Notes: generated by a model not told the origin, from the letters alone. A stretch of 64,000 nt of DNA from an uncultured Armatimonadota bacterium (GCA_903899015.1 CAIUHP010000075.1:1-64000), one strand, 5' to 3'; positions 18,058 through 27,234 are shown, counted from the stretch's first letter. Numbers and translations are program-made.

Positions 18058-18864
18058 TCACTTCTCTGGCCGAGGACGATCTCCGAATAGCTTTGCCAAA
18101 GTCGGTTCCATAGCGCGAGCCCAAATTCCAAATCCTTTGGCGCTCGGATGGAGAAAATCAGGCATGATCTCAGCCGAAATCGTCCCATCTTCCTGCAGAA
18201 ACTTTGAACTCAAATCGAGATAAGTAATCATCCGTTCCTTACCCAAAATCGAGATCCCACGATTCACATCTTCCACCTGTTTACGCATGGGACTAGAAGG
18301 ATTCTGATCTCGAGGGAAGATGCCCAAGAGGAGAATCTTCGTCTTGGGCAATTTATGCCTTAGTTGGCTCACGATGGTATCGATCCCTGTGACGATATCT
18401 TCCGTCGAATTCGAACCCATATTATTGGTCCCGATCATCACGACTGCGACCTTAGGCTTAATTCCATCGAGTTCGCCATGTTCGAAGCGCCAAAGAACAT
18501 GCTGAGTTCGGTCCCAACCGAATCCTAGATTGACGGCATTTCTGCTCCCGAAATACTTGTCCCATAAATAATCGCCCCGACCATGGATGGTCTGCTCTTC
18601 TGGAACGCCTCCCCACATATGGGTGATGGAGTCCCCGATGAGAAGAAGATCTACTTTGCCCTGCTTCACTCGTTCGACAACCGCGTTGTGGCGTGCCATC
18701 CAATCGTAACTGTGAGACTGGGACGGTCCCTCATCAACGACGGGAATGACTGTTTCGGGAAGTTTCGTCTGGTGGTCTAGGGAACCATAAACAACGCCGG
18801 CAGCTATGATAACGACTGAGGCAGTTAAAAACCGAACATTCATCAATTTCATGTTAGTCCACAA
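18058..18864 (-). CDS. SGNH/GDSL hydrolase (PAF-acetylhydrolase-like), membrane-anchored or exported
   Basis: This 268-aa protein has the four SGNH blocks: catalytic Ser in 'LIGDSITHMW', Gly in 'NLGFGWDRTQ', Asn in 'MIGTNNMGS', and Asp/His in 'PDFLHPS'. This arrangement is typical of PAF-acetylhydrolase beta/gamma-like lipases and carbohydrate esterases. A hydrophobic segment near the N-terminus (FLTASVVIIAAGVVYGS) acts as an anchor or signal. The longest frame begins at TTG; ATG at 18852 or 18843 is more likely. Its neighbourhood of glycosidases suggests deacetylation of glycans, which is inference. Confidence 0.85.
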   Translation of the reverse strand: MWTNMKLMNVRFLTASVVIIAAGVVYGSLDHQTKLPETVIPVVDEGPSQSHSYDWMARHNAVVERVKQGKVDLLLIGDSITHMWGGVPEEQTIHGRGDYLWDKYFGSRNAVNLGFGWDRTQHVLWRFEHGELDGIKPKVAVVMIGTNNMGSNSTEDIVTGIDTIVSQLRHKLPKTKILLLGIFPRDQNPSSPMRKQVEDVNRGISILGKERMITYLDLSSKFLQEDGTISAEIMPDFLHPSAKGFGIWARAMEPTLAKLFGDRPRPEK

Positions 18865-18873
18865 ATCGAATGA

Positions 18874-18899
18874 GGGCGATCAGTTTTCACCGATCGCCC
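18874..18899 (-). terminator. Hairpin after the WD40 gene
   Basis: GGGCGATC (18874-18881) and GATCGCCC (18892-18899) form a perfect 8-bp stem with a 10-base loop immediately after the WD40 stop. There is no good T run, so it could be a weak terminator or an mRNA-stabilising hairpin. Confidence 0.45.
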
Positions 18900-18932
18900 C
18901 CATCCATACTCGTTCATTCCCAGGTCGCGAGT

Positions 18933-19970
18933 CTATTTTCTGCGATGATGCTTCTTAGTCTTTTTCGTCGTTGCCTTAACAGGCTTCGCGGGCTCATCCT
19001 TAGGCGCTTGCGAAGGGCTGATGGCATTGAATTGAATATCTCCCGCATCGTTGACCGTGATCAAGGAATTACCGTCCGCAGTAAAGCAAACCGGCGAACC
19101 CACTGACGATTGGCCAGTAATTTCTCCGACTTTCTCTCCGGTTGTTGAATTCCAAATCTTGACCGACTTGTCAACCGAAGCGGACGCAATGAACTTTCCG
19201 TTCGGCGAGTAAGCAAGGTTGTTCACCCAGTCTTGGTGCCCCTTCAGAGTTGCCACGGTCTTCTTTGAGGCGGAATCCCAAATAAGGACTTCTCCGTTCT
19301 TGCCACCCGTAACTTCTTGAGTACCGGCTGGGTTGTAGCAAACGTCAAATACACCTTGATCGTCAACCGTATTTAAGAACCCGAGGCACTGTCCCGAGTT
19401 GCAATCATAGACCCGGCCTCCGTGACCCAAAATGCCGGTCGAAATGGTGTAAGGCAGCTTGGGGCTAAATGCTGCGCCATAAAAGTTTGCGCCCTTGCCA
19501 AGGATCTTGCGCACCTCTTTCGGCGCTGGTTTGGACAAATCGTAAATATTGATTTGGTCGTCTTTGCCCGTGCTGGCAAGGTACTGCCGGGTCATGCTGA
19601 AGCTGAGCTTTTCGATTCCCTTCGTGTGGGTTCGATACTCGCGAATCTTGCTTCCTGTAATGGGGCTTTCGATCCAAATTCGTGCCGATTCGTCTCCAGT
19701 TGCCACATAAGTGCCGTCTGGGCTCCAAGCGGCGGCGTAGGCACCTTGTGGATGCTTCGCCAGAATACGAACGGTTTGTCTCGACTTAGCATCCATGACT
19801 CGAACCGAACCATCTTCTAAACATGCTAAGAACTTGGATCCAGTAGGAGCGGCTGCTAGTGCAATAGGGCGAAGCCCTTGAATCACCGGACCGGCCGAGA
19901 CCTGAAACACGACCGATGTCGGTTTGTGCACAGGTGTGCCCATTAACAAGGCGGCAGCAAGAATCGTCAT
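18933..19970 (-). CDS. Exported WD40-repeat beta-propeller protein
   Basis: This 345-aa protein has about seven WD40-type blades, seen as repeated 'AWSPDGTYVATGDES', 'LSFSMTRQYLASTGKDD', 'AYSPNGKFIASASVDKSVKIW' (cut here at motif level) units spaced by roughly 40 residues. A short N-terminal signal (MTILAAALLMGTP) suggests export. The C-terminus is a lysine/histidine-rich tail (KKTKKHHRRK). WD40 propellers are protein-interaction platforms; no partner is evident. The ATG is preceded by a strong TGGAGG. It is divergent from the GH2 gene. Confidence 0.8.
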   Translation of the reverse strand: MTILAAALLMGTPVHKPTSVVFQVSAGPVIQGLRPIALAAAPTGSKFLACLEDGSVRVMDAKSRQTVRILAKHPQGAYAAAWSPDGTYVATGDESARIWIESPITGSKIREYRTHTKGIEKLSFSMTRQYLASTGKDDQINIYDLSKPAPKEVRKILGKGANFYGAAFSPKLPYTISTGILGHGGRVYDCNSGQCLGFLNTVDDQGVFDVCYNPAGTQEVTGGKNGEVLIWDSASKKTVATLKGHQDWVNNLAYSPNGKFIASASVDKSVKIWNSTTGEKVGEITGQSSVGSPVCFTADGNSLITVNDAGDIQFNAISPSQAPKDEPAKPVKATTKKTKKHHRRK

Positions 19971-20022
19971 TTTTCCTCCATGAACTTTACTTCAGACGTG
20001 CGTATCCTCACGTCGACACTAC

Positions 20023-20050
20023 CGTTGTACAACGTTTCGACCATGTCGAA
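20023..20050. promoter_or_regulatory. Two adjacent palindromes in a divergent promoter region
   Basis: Between the WD40 and GH2 genes there is a 12-bp perfect palindrome CGTTGTACAACG (20023-20034) followed after one base by TTCGAC-CAT-GTCGAA (20036-20050). Such sites are typical targets of dimeric repressors of sugar operons. No protein in the window is clearly the regulator. Confidence 0.4.
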
Positions 20051-20185
20051 GTTCCCTCCTCACATAAAAGCCGCAAGGTGAGACTTATCGTTGCCGGTAG
20101 TAATGTCATTTTACGCCGCACGGGTCATAAAGTGAACTTATTCCTACGCCAGAAAGAGCGGTAGGTGTGCAAGAATCGAAGATCA

Positions 20186-22438
20186 ATGAATGACTTCGAA
20201 CGAACGCTTGTCAGGCACTGGACCGTTGATTATTGCGATGGCTCCTCAACTGAGCAGGTAACGGTCCCTCATGCTTGGAAGCAAGATATCGCTCTAAGTC
20301 ATGAAGGCCCAGTGGTCTACCGAACGACAATCGAAGTTCCCAATCGACCGTCCAAACTAAGATTCAGCGGCATCTCCTATTCGGCTGAAATCACCATTGA
20401 CGGAAAAGTGGCGGCTCAACACACCGGAATTTGGGATGCTTTCGACGTATCCCTATCGGAATTCGCAGGCAAAAAAGCTGAAGTTTCCGTCAAGGTCATT
20501 AAGAATGGTGGTCCAACCTATCCCGTACGGGATGTTGCCAGCGGGTTTCTTCCCTACGTCTTTCACACATTTGGTGGAATTCATGGCGAAGTAGGCATCG
20601 TCGAGGACGACCTTTGCCTGTACCAACCTTTGCCGAGTACTCAGCGCGTGTCGACGCATGGTTCGGAAATCTATGTTAACGAACAACCTTTCTACATGCG
20701 GGGCATTCTGCATTGGGGTTGGTATCCCGACCTGGGCCATACGAACCCACCTTCAGACTTGATTCGCAATGAAGTCCAACAGGTTAAGAAACTTGGTTTT
20801 AACCTCATCAAGTTCTGTCTCTGGGTGCCGAGCCAGGCGTACCTGGAAATCATGAAGCAAGAAGGATTAGAAGCATGGATCGAACTTCCACTCTGGGACC
20901 CTACTCCCGATCCCGCCAAACAATCCAAAATCGCCGCCGAATTCGAAGAGATCGTTCGTCAATATCGCCACCACGATAACATCCTGATGTGGACCGTCGG
21001 ATGCGAGTTAAGCGAGGCGACTTCTCCCGAATATCGTCAGCACTTAGTCCAGCTCATCAAGAACTTGACCGGTTCTCCGTTAGTGAAAGACAACTCCGGA
21101 GGAGCCGAAATGTACGGCGGAAGTCTGAAGGAATTTGGTGACTTTTACGACTTTCACCCGTACTGCGAATTGACTTACTATCCCCAAGTTCTCGACTCGC
21201 TCTTGCCGGGACCACGAAACGTTCAACCCATGTTGCTTGGCGAGTTCAACGATTCTGACGTTCATCGCAACTTGCCGCGTTTAGCCAACGAGATTCCGTA
21301 TTGGTGCTCAACTCTTTCTGAACTAAACGATCAAGGAGTCCGCTGGCAGCATGATCTACCAGGGTTTTTGGGAAAGAACCGATTTGCTCAAGACCCTGAA
21401 AAAAATGGTCACGATAAATTAGCCGAGTCATCTCGACGAAAAACACTCTTTATCCGCAAGTGGGTCCAGGAAGCCGTTCGAGCTCGCTCCGAGATATCTG
21501 GCTATGTCATTACCGGAATGCGTGATACACCGATTTCAACATCGGGATTCTTTGACGACTGGGATCAACCACGATTCACTTCCATGGAATGTGCAAGTTG
21601 GAATAGTGAAACCTGTCTTTTTGTCATTCCAAACCGCAGGCCACCGTGGGTTCAAGGCGGTAATCGCCCCGGCTACAACGATCCCTTCAACCAGTTCGTC
21701 GGCCAAATCTTCTTTAAAGTAGGCATCCATTCCGAGTGTCCGCTGACAGGCGGATTACTCTGGCGACTGTCCGACGAAGACTCCAACGTTGTGGCTCAGG
21801 GTTGCGGCGACTTTGTCCATGTTGCGCCATTGGCTTCTCAGCAAATCAGTCAAATCGAATGGACAAGCACCGTGCCCGGCAAATACCGATTGGACGTCGA
21901 ATTTGAGAACGTAAAGAATAGCTGGACCGTTTGGATATCTGAGAAATTCGGAGACGCTGACGGATCTTTCTGGAAAACGCATGATCCCTCTCAGCAATTT
22001 GGATTCACCTCTCATTCCGGAGAAGCGGCCCTGTCTACTCAATGGCAAGCAGACACCACAGGATTGTTCGTGCTGAGCGGATCAGGTACGGTTCCATGCC
22101 CCTTCTGGAGAGAAGCCGCCTATGAGTTTCTCCATAAACCGTTTTGGGAGGATCTCAACTTTGCCGAGAATTGGGAACGGTTTGTACCGATTGCTCCCGA
22201 CCGAGCCTTATCACTCGAATGGCTTAAACCGCTTGGGCAACGGGTCGAGATTCTGATGAACCGCGTGGATGTCCGGACATACGTCGAAGCACCTGTCCTC
22301 GTTCGGGTTGGAAACTCATTCATTACGACATTGCGCCCATTTGGCGGACTGGGTATTCAACCATGTGGAATCCCTTCCAACGCTGCTGGGGCTGATTTAG
22401 TTAGAGGTATTGCCGCCACTATTCGGAAAGGCAGTTAA
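20186..22438 (+). CDS. GH2-like glycoside hydrolase
   Basis: This 750-aa protein has the GH2 layout: an N-terminal sugar-binding jelly roll ('VTVPHAWKQDIALSHEGPVVYR'-type opening), an immunoglobulin-like linker and a TIM barrel beginning 'VNEQPFYMRGILHWGWYPD'. The likely acid/base is the Glu of 'VGCELSE' (usually NE) and the likely nucleophile is the Glu of 'LLGEFNDSD'. It lacks a signal peptide, so it probably acts on imported oligosaccharides. The C-terminal 250 residues look like additional beta-domains. GTG at 20165 would add seven residues, but the ATG at 20186 aligns better with the family. The specific sugar (galactoside, mannoside, glucuronide) cannot be told. Confidence 0.8.
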   Translation: MNDFERTLVRHWTVDYCDGSSTEQVTVPHAWKQDIALSHEGPVVYRTTIEVPNRPSKLRFSGISYSAEITIDGKVAAQHTGIWDAFDVSLSEFAGKKAEVSVKVIKNGGPTYPVRDVASGFLPYVFHTFGGIHGEVGIVEDDLCLYQPLPSTQRVSTHGSEIYVNEQPFYMRGILHWGWYPDLGHTNPPSDLIRNEVQQVKKLGFNLIKFCLWVPSQAYLEIMKQEGLEAWIELPLWDPTPDPAKQSKIAAEFEEIVRQYRHHDNILMWTVGCELSEATSPEYRQHLVQLIKNLTGSPLVKDNSGGAEMYGGSLKEFGDFYDFHPYCELTYYPQVLDSLLPGPRNVQPMLLGEFNDSDVHRNLPRLANEIPYWCSTLSELNDQGVRWQHDLPGFLGKNRFAQDPEKNGHDKLAESSRRKTLFIRKWVQEAVRARSEISGYVITGMRDTPISTSGFFDDWDQPRFTSMECASWNSETCLFVIPNRRPPWVQGGNRPGYNDPFNQFVGQIFFKVGIHSECPLTGGLLWRLSDEDSNVVAQGCGDFVHVAPLASQQISQIEWTSTVPGKYRLDVEFENVKNSWTVWISEKFGDADGSFWKTHDPSQQFGFTSHSGEAALSTQWQADTTGLFVLSGSGTVPCPFWREAAYEFLHKPFWEDLNFAENWERFVPIAPDRALSLEWLKPLGQRVEILMNRVDVRTYVEAPVLVRVGNSFITTLRPFGGLGIQPCGIPSNAAGADLVRGIAATIRKGS

Positions 22439-22455
22439 GAGGTTTACTTCAGCAG

Positions 22456-23175
22456 ATGCCCAGCAAAGCCGAGCCGGTTACTGAATTACGTCGAGTTAAG
22501 ATCGTTGAGAACGGAGAAGAATTAGTCGATTTCCTCCGGCTTTGCTCAGAACTGAAACTAGACCGTCCTCGATTCAACTATCGACGAGAAACCCTCCTGC
22601 GACGTTCGGTCGCCGAAATGCTACGTGACGCCAACTTATCCCTCATGAAAAAGGGATATCGCATTCAAGTCATTGAGGGATGGCGCGCACCCCTCATCCA
22701 ACGTCGAATGTTCGCCGCAGTTTGGGAGCATATGCAAAAGCATCATCCCGATTGGTCGGAGACGAAACTACGACGCACCGTGAACCAATTCACGGCTCAC
22801 ATGAATCCCCGCGTACCGCCCCCTCACACCACTGGCGGAGCTATTGACGTCGCACTAACGGATCTGGCAGGAAATGAAATGGATGTGATTTCGCCGTACT
22901 TAATACACGACATTAACGGCTATTTTACGGATGCACCTCGACTGACTGATGAGGCTCGAAGGCATCGCGACCTTCTCGGAGAAGCCATGCTTCGAACAGG
23001 GCTCACAAATTATCCAAGCGAATATTGGCACTGGAGCTACGGAGATCAAGGATGGGCCTATCGAGGCGGCAAAGAGCATGCCATCTATGACTCAATCACA
23101 CCCCCTGATTGGACTCCCGATCCACTAGACGTCACGGATGCGCCCCTGCAATGGGTCACCGCGAATGCTGACTAA
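22456..23175 (+). CDS. D-alanyl-D-alanine dipeptidase (VanX/DdpX-like, M15D)
   Basis: This 239-aa zinc dipeptidase carries the M15D signature: 'PHTTGGAIDVAL' provides the first His and Asp ligands, and 'EYWHWSYGDQGW' provides the catalytic Glu and the third ligand His. An arginine in 'EGWRAP' matches the substrate-stabilising Arg of VanX. It cleaves D-Ala-D-Ala released from peptidoglycan. There is no signal peptide, so it is cytoplasmic. It follows the GH2 gene by 17 bases. With no VanH/VanA ligase or VanS/R nearby, a role in cell-wall recycling is more likely than vancomycin resistance. Confidence 0.9.
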   Translation: MPSKAEPVTELRRVKIVENGEELVDFLRLCSELKLDRPRFNYRRETLLRRSVAEMLRDANLSLMKKGYRIQVIEGWRAPLIQRRMFAAVWEHMQKHHPDWSETKLRRTVNQFTAHMNPRVPPPHTTGGAIDVALTDLAGNEMDVISPYLIHDINGYFTDAPRLTDEARRHRDLLGEAMLRTGLTNYPSEYWHWSYGDQGWAYRGGKEHAIYDSITPPDWTPDPLDVTDAPLQWVTANAD

Positions 23176-23288
23176 TTAGTAAAAATTCACCTATCCGGGA
23201 TCGGAACTCAGAGAGTAGCCTCTCAATTCAGGTAAACCCCTAGGGTTAGCTCAGCCAACCTTCGTCGACGAATGTTACGTAGAGTCTA

Positions 23289-25493
23289 ATGATTCTCATG
23301 GCCTCCATTCTCGAAGAACCCACCCCTATTGGCGACCAAGAAGTCGAACGCTTTGTGACTCAAGCTGATTTGAGACACGACGGCGTGCTCGGCGATGCCC
23401 GAATGGTCGTAACCGACGAGAGGGTTTATCGATATGAATCCACCCCAACCGGTGAGAATCTTGTCGTCTCCTACGAGTTATCCAAGCTTTCTAATCCCCG
23501 CTTGGAAGATCTTGTGGATGCCAACTCGCTTATTGCTGATTTCCAAGGCAAGCCAGTTGAGCTCATTCGAACGACAAGTAAGCGTTCACTTCAGGTGGCC
23601 GGTGCCGAAAAGCGGCTGAAGGCCATCCTCGAGGGTAAGGAAATGCCAGAGATTGAGGACAACATCCGTATTTGTCCTCGATGCTCTCGCCCCCTTCCTG
23701 AGTTTTCAGACGTTTGTGAAGGTTGTATCAATCGTGGACAGACCCTTCTCAGACTCTTTGGTTATGCCAAACCGTATAAGGGGCGTTTGCTCTGGGGCAC
23801 CGTTCTTACTCTTGGGGGAACTCTCCTTGAATTAGCTCCTCCAAAGTTGACTCAATGGCTCGTTGACGATGTACTCATCGCTCACCGGACCGCAATTTTC
23901 ATCCAACTCATCTTGGGACTGATCGGATTCCGCCTGCTAGTCATGGGTGTCCAAGTTGCGAGAGGGCGAAATGTCGCCTACCTCGGCATGCAGATTACGG
24001 TTTCGATTCGCGGCACACTGTTTGAGAAATTCCAGTCTCTTAGTCTGAGCTACTACGACAAGCGAAATGTCGGTTCGATCATGTCCCGCATGACGAACGA
24101 CACCGGGGCGCTCTACGAAGTTTTGGTCGATGGAATTCCAGTTCTGCTCAACCAAGCGGCGATGATCATCGGCATCCCAACCGCGTTGCTGATCATGAAT
24201 TGGCACATCGCCATATGGGCGCTGCTTCCCATTCCCTTTGTTCTTCTAGCCGTCCGTTGGTTCAGGCGCAAGATGATGCGGGTCTGGAGCCGCTTCTGGC
24301 ACAACTGGTCTCGTCTTGGAGGCACGCTAAACGGAATTCTTCAAGGGACTCGAGTCGTCAAGGCGTTCCATGGTGAAAAGCGCGAAGTAAATCGCTTCGA
24401 TCGCAGAATTACCGAGCTTGCCCGAACAGGTTACTTGGCTGAATCGGCTTGGGCCACTTTCTTCCCTCTCGTCCTCTTCACAATGAGTTTCAGCACCTTT
24501 GTGGTCTGGTGGGTTGGGGGAAAGAGCGTGCTCAACAATCAGATGTCGGTTGGTCAGCTCACTGCATTTATCGCTTATTTAGCCATGTTACAGCAACCAT
24601 TGATGATGCTTCAGCGCATCATCGACTGGTCATCGCGAGCTCTCACTGCCGCCGAGAGAGTTTTCGAAGTCATGGATACGCCGGTCGATATTCAAAATTC
24701 GATCGATGCCGTAAGCATGCCGAAGATCCAAGGTGCCGTCAAATTTACAGATGTTCACTTTGGCTACGACAAGGCTCGTGAAGTGCTTCATGGCATTGAT
24801 CTCGATGTGAAAGCGGGTGAGATGATTGGCCTAGTCGGTCATAGTGGTGCCGGCAAATCCACGATGATCAACTTGCTCATGCGGTTTTACGACCCAACGC
24901 AAGGGCACATTGAACTCGATGGTGTCGATCTTCGACACGTCAATTTGGAAGATTTCCGCCGACAAGTGGGTGTGGTGCTTCAGGAGAGCTACCTGTTCCC
25001 TGGATCGATCAAAGACAATATCGCTTACGGCCGACCCGAAGCCTCCCTGGAAGAGGTCATCGGAGCTGCGAAAGCCGCGAATGCCCATGATTTCATTGTT
25101 ACTTTTCCTGACGGTTACGATTCCTATGTAGGCGAACGTGGTCAACGATTGTCCGGTGGTGAGCGCCAGCGCATTGCGATCGCACGAGCCATTCTTCACA
25201 ACCCAAAGATCCTGGTTCTTGATGAAGCCACCGCGAGTGTGGATACCGAAACAGAGCGCATGATCCAGGAAGCACTTGAGCGACTGATCGATGGCCGAAC
25301 GGTTTTTGCGATCGCCCACCGTCTGTCGACGCTTCGCAATGCCGACCGGCTCGTCGTTATTGACGAAGGTAAGGTCGCCGAAGTCGGAACTCACGAAGAA
25401 CTGCTCGCACTTCACGACGGAATTTACAAGAAGCTTGTCGATATGCAAAAGGACGTCAACAAGCTTCGCGAGAACTTTATCGCGACGGAGTAA
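23289..25493 (+). CDS. ABC exporter half-transporter with N-terminal zinc ribbon
   Basis: This 734-aa protein combines a membrane domain with about six helices (about 160-460) and an ATPase (about 485-720) having Walker A 'GHSGAGKST', signature 'LSGGE', Walker B 'ILVLDEATA' and switch 'AIAHR'. This is the MsbA/LmrA-type exporter layout. Unusually, the first 150 residues hold a beta-rich PH-like region ('ARMVVTDERVYRYES') and a four-cysteine ribbon 'CPRCSRPLPEFSDVCEGC' placed just before the first membrane helix. The substrate may be a lipid or a peptide. The gene stands alone and so probably works as a homodimer. Confidence 0.9.
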   Translation: MILMASILEEPTPIGDQEVERFVTQADLRHDGVLGDARMVVTDERVYRYESTPTGENLVVSYELSKLSNPRLEDLVDANSLIADFQGKPVELIRTTSKRSLQVAGAEKRLKAILEGKEMPEIEDNIRICPRCSRPLPEFSDVCEGCINRGQTLLRLFGYAKPYKGRLLWGTVLTLGGTLLELAPPKLTQWLVDDVLIAHRTAIFIQLILGLIGFRLLVMGVQVARGRNVAYLGMQITVSIRGTLFEKFQSLSLSYYDKRNVGSIMSRMTNDTGALYEVLVDGIPVLLNQAAMIIGIPTALLIMNWHIAIWALLPIPFVLLAVRWFRRKMMRVWSRFWHNWSRLGGTLNGILQGTRVVKAFHGEKREVNRFDRRITELARTGYLAESAWATFFPLVLFTMSFSTFVVWWVGGKSVLNNQMSVGQLTAFIAYLAMLQQPLMMLQRIIDWSSRALTAAERVFEVMDTPVDIQNSIDAVSMPKIQGAVKFTDVHFGYDKAREVLHGIDLDVKAGEMIGLVGHSGAGKSTMINLLMRFYDPTQGHIELDGVDLRHVNLEDFRRQVGVVLQESYLFPGSIKDNIAYGRPEASLEEVIGAAKAANAHDFIVTFPDGYDSYVGERGQRLSGGERQRIAIARAILHNPKILVLDEATASVDTETERMIQEALERLIDGRTVFAIAHRLSTLRNADRLVVIDEGKVAEVGTHEELLALHDGIYKKLVDMQKDVNKLRENFIATE

Positions 25494-25534
25494 GCATCGG
25501 TAAAGCCATTACCATCAGGTAACGTTCGCTTTTG

Positions 25535-26182
25535 ATGCTCGTCCTAGCCAGCTTCGTTCTATCTCTACCGTTGACGGTTTGTATCGATCCTGGTCACCCA
25601 AGCGAAGTTGGTGAGGGCACAGCGGGTAATAACGTTTCGGAAATCCATATTGCCTGGGCTGTTGCCAAGAAACTCGAAACGATTCTTGAGCAAAAACACG
25701 TTAGGGTCGTTCTCACGAAGCACTCGGAAAACCAGTTCGTCAAGAACATGGAGCGATCCAAGATTGCGAATGACTGCAACGCGAACCTATTTGTTCGTCT
25801 TCATTGCGATTCGTCGAATGGCTCGGGCTTTGCCACGTACTATCCTGATCGTCAAGGAACGGTTCGAGGTTTTACCGGCCCCTCTCCAGAACTCCTGGAA
25901 AAGCTTGGACCGATTGCCAAACACTTTCACGCCTCCCTGCATGACGGCCTCAAAGGATTTCTAAAAGACAACGGATTGATGTCTGATATTAAGACAGCCG
26001 TCGGCTCAAAGCAGGGAGCGTTAACCGGTTCCATCTACTCACATGTTCCGGTTGTTCTTGTCGAAATGTGCGTCCTTACCAACCCAAAGGATGAATCTTT
26101 GGTTTCCAGCGACGCTGGTCAACAAAGGCTTGCCGAAGCTCTTGCCAGGGCCACTGTGTCCGCCATATCCCCCGATAAATAG
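25535..26182 (+). CDS. N-acetylmuramoyl-L-alanine amidase (Amidase_3)
   Basis: This 215-aa amidase cuts the bond between muramic acid and L-Ala. The zinc ligands expected of Amidase_3 are present: His in 'DPGHPSEVGEG', Glu in 'NNVSEIH', His in 'FVRLHCDSS', and the catalytic Glu in 'VVLVEMCVL'. A signal peptide (MLVLASFVLSLPLTVC) places it outside the cytoplasmic membrane. The ATG at 25535 directly follows a TTG that could extend the frame by one residue. It follows the ABC exporter by about 40 bases and lies just before the cobalamin riboswitch. Confidence 0.9.
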   Translation: MLVLASFVLSLPLTVCIDPGHPSEVGEGTAGNNVSEIHIAWAVAKKLETILEQKHVRVVLTKHSENQFVKNMERSKIANDCNANLFVRLHCDSSNGSGFATYYPDRQGTVRGFTGPSPELLEKLGPIAKHFHASLHDGLKGFLKDNGLMSDIKTAVGSKQGALTGSIYSHVPVVLVEMCVLTNPKDESLVSSDAGQQRLAEALARATVSAISPDK

Positions 26183-26187
26183 AGGTA

Positions 26188-26315
26188 CTATGCTCCCACT
26201 TGCGTGGAGATCGGCCTAGTGATTTCTAAGTAGGGGAAGTCCGGTGAGATTCCGGCGCTGTGCCGCAACGGTGTGGGTTGAAGAACCTAAGCCCGAATGC
26301 CTATCACGCATGCGT
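26188..26315 (+). ncRNA. Cobalamin riboswitch
   Basis: The core AGGGGAAGTCCGGTGAGATT followed by CCGGCGCTGTGCCGCAACGG (26232-26271) matches the conserved cobalamin aptamer (GGGAA, GGTG, CC, GC-G, CCGCAAC-GT). After a short hairpin, AAGCCCGAATGCC (26289-26301) corresponds to the B12-box side. ATGC near 26191 and GCATG near 26308 can close the P1 stem. The outer boundaries are estimated. Downstream are hairpins CACCTA/TAGGTG (26329-26346) and a GCGC-rich stem (26421-26434) close to the start codon, a plausible translational expression platform. The next gene, a pseudopilin, is the only gene it can control. Confidence 0.85.
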
Positions 26316-26448
26316 CTTGTGACGCCGTCACCTACGAGCATAGGTGGATGATAGCGAAAGTGGCACTCCGCCCTTAGCGTCTCATCCATTCAAAGTCCGT
26401 TCGGATGGTCTCACCCGTCAGCGCGCTTGCGCGTAAGTGAGGACAGTC

Positions 26449-27219
26449 TTGTTTCGAAAAATTAACTCCGCTTTTACTCTCATTGAGTTGCTGGTCGTTA
26501 TCGCCATTATCGCGATACTCGCCGCTATCCTATTCCCTGTTTTTGCCCAGGCAAAAGCTTCTGCAAAAAAGACTGCTTCAGCTTCTAACCTGAAGCAGAT
26601 CGGACTAGCATGGACGATGTACGAGAATGACAACGACGATACATGCATGCGCGTTCTGACCCAAGGTTCGGGAAAGACTTACTACTGGTGGGGAAGTTGG
26701 GATGGAACAACTTTAAGGCCACAGGAAGGATTGCTATTCCCTTACACCAAGAGCCAAGGAATCCAAGCCGATCCGAGCTTTGACAACAAGCTCAGAACGA
26801 CTTTGGGGCTTACTGGATACGGATACAACTACTACTATCTAAGCCCATCCAATTATCCGGCTCCCGACTATATCGAAGTACCGATTCCCGTTAATTACAG
26901 TCAGATCGGACACCCCTCCGAAACAATCACATTTGCCACCGCCGCGCGCATCAACACTTGGTCTTACACCTCTCCAACACTCGAAGGAAACACCTATCTG
27001 GATCCGCCCAGCAACATGAATCCGGGATTTCACGGAAGAAACGTTGGCGGGGTCGGGAATGTGCTTTGGTGCGACGGACACGTTAAGGCTATGAAGCCAA
27101 CTTATCGAGTGGGTGACTTTGGATATGGCTTTAATTCCGGCGAATTCACACCTTATAATCTTGGAGATATCACCAAGAACGGTGACCTTACCACGGATGA
27201 CTATTACAGCTTGAATTAG
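26449..27219 (+). CDS. Pseudopilin-like protein (prepilin leader, H-X9-DG tail)
   Basis: This roughly 256-aa protein starts with a short basic leader, '[15 protein letters not shown]', cleaved by prepilin peptidase before Phe with the methylated N-terminus and Glu5. The remaining hydrophobic helix ends in 'FPVFAQAKA'. A C-terminal 'VLWCDGHVK' marks the DUF1559/H-X9-DG family. Such proteins are inserted in the membrane by type II/type IV pilus machinery and exposed on the surface. I choose TTG at 26449 because GAGGA lies five bases upstream; GTG at 26437 lacks a ribosome site. Its 5' leader contains the cobalamin riboswitch. Confidence 0.85.
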   Translation: MFRKINSAFTLIELLVVIAIIAILAAILFPVFAQAKASAKKTASASNLKQIGLAWTMYENDNDDTCMRVLTQGSGKTYYWWGSWDGTTLRPQEGLLFPYTKSQGIQADPSFDNKLRTTLGLTGYGYNYYYLSPSNYPAPDYIEVPIPVNYSQIGHPSETITFATAARINTWSYTSPTLEGNTYLDPPSNMNPGFHGRNVGGVGNVLWCDGHVKAMKPTYRVGDFGYGFNSGEFTPYNLGDITKNGDLTTDDYYSLN

Positions 27220-27234
27220 CTTTTTACTTGAAAT

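Noticed and set aside
17922-18188. 88-aa minus-strand open frame across the CLC upstream region
   Set aside because: It overlaps the SGNH gene's end and the fluoride aptamer; the apparent peptide is the aptamer read as codons.
22456-23175. Vancomycin resistance determinant
   Set aside because: Only a VanX-like dipeptidase is present; no VanH, VanA-type ligase or VanRS genes are near, so peptidoglycan recycling is the simpler reading.
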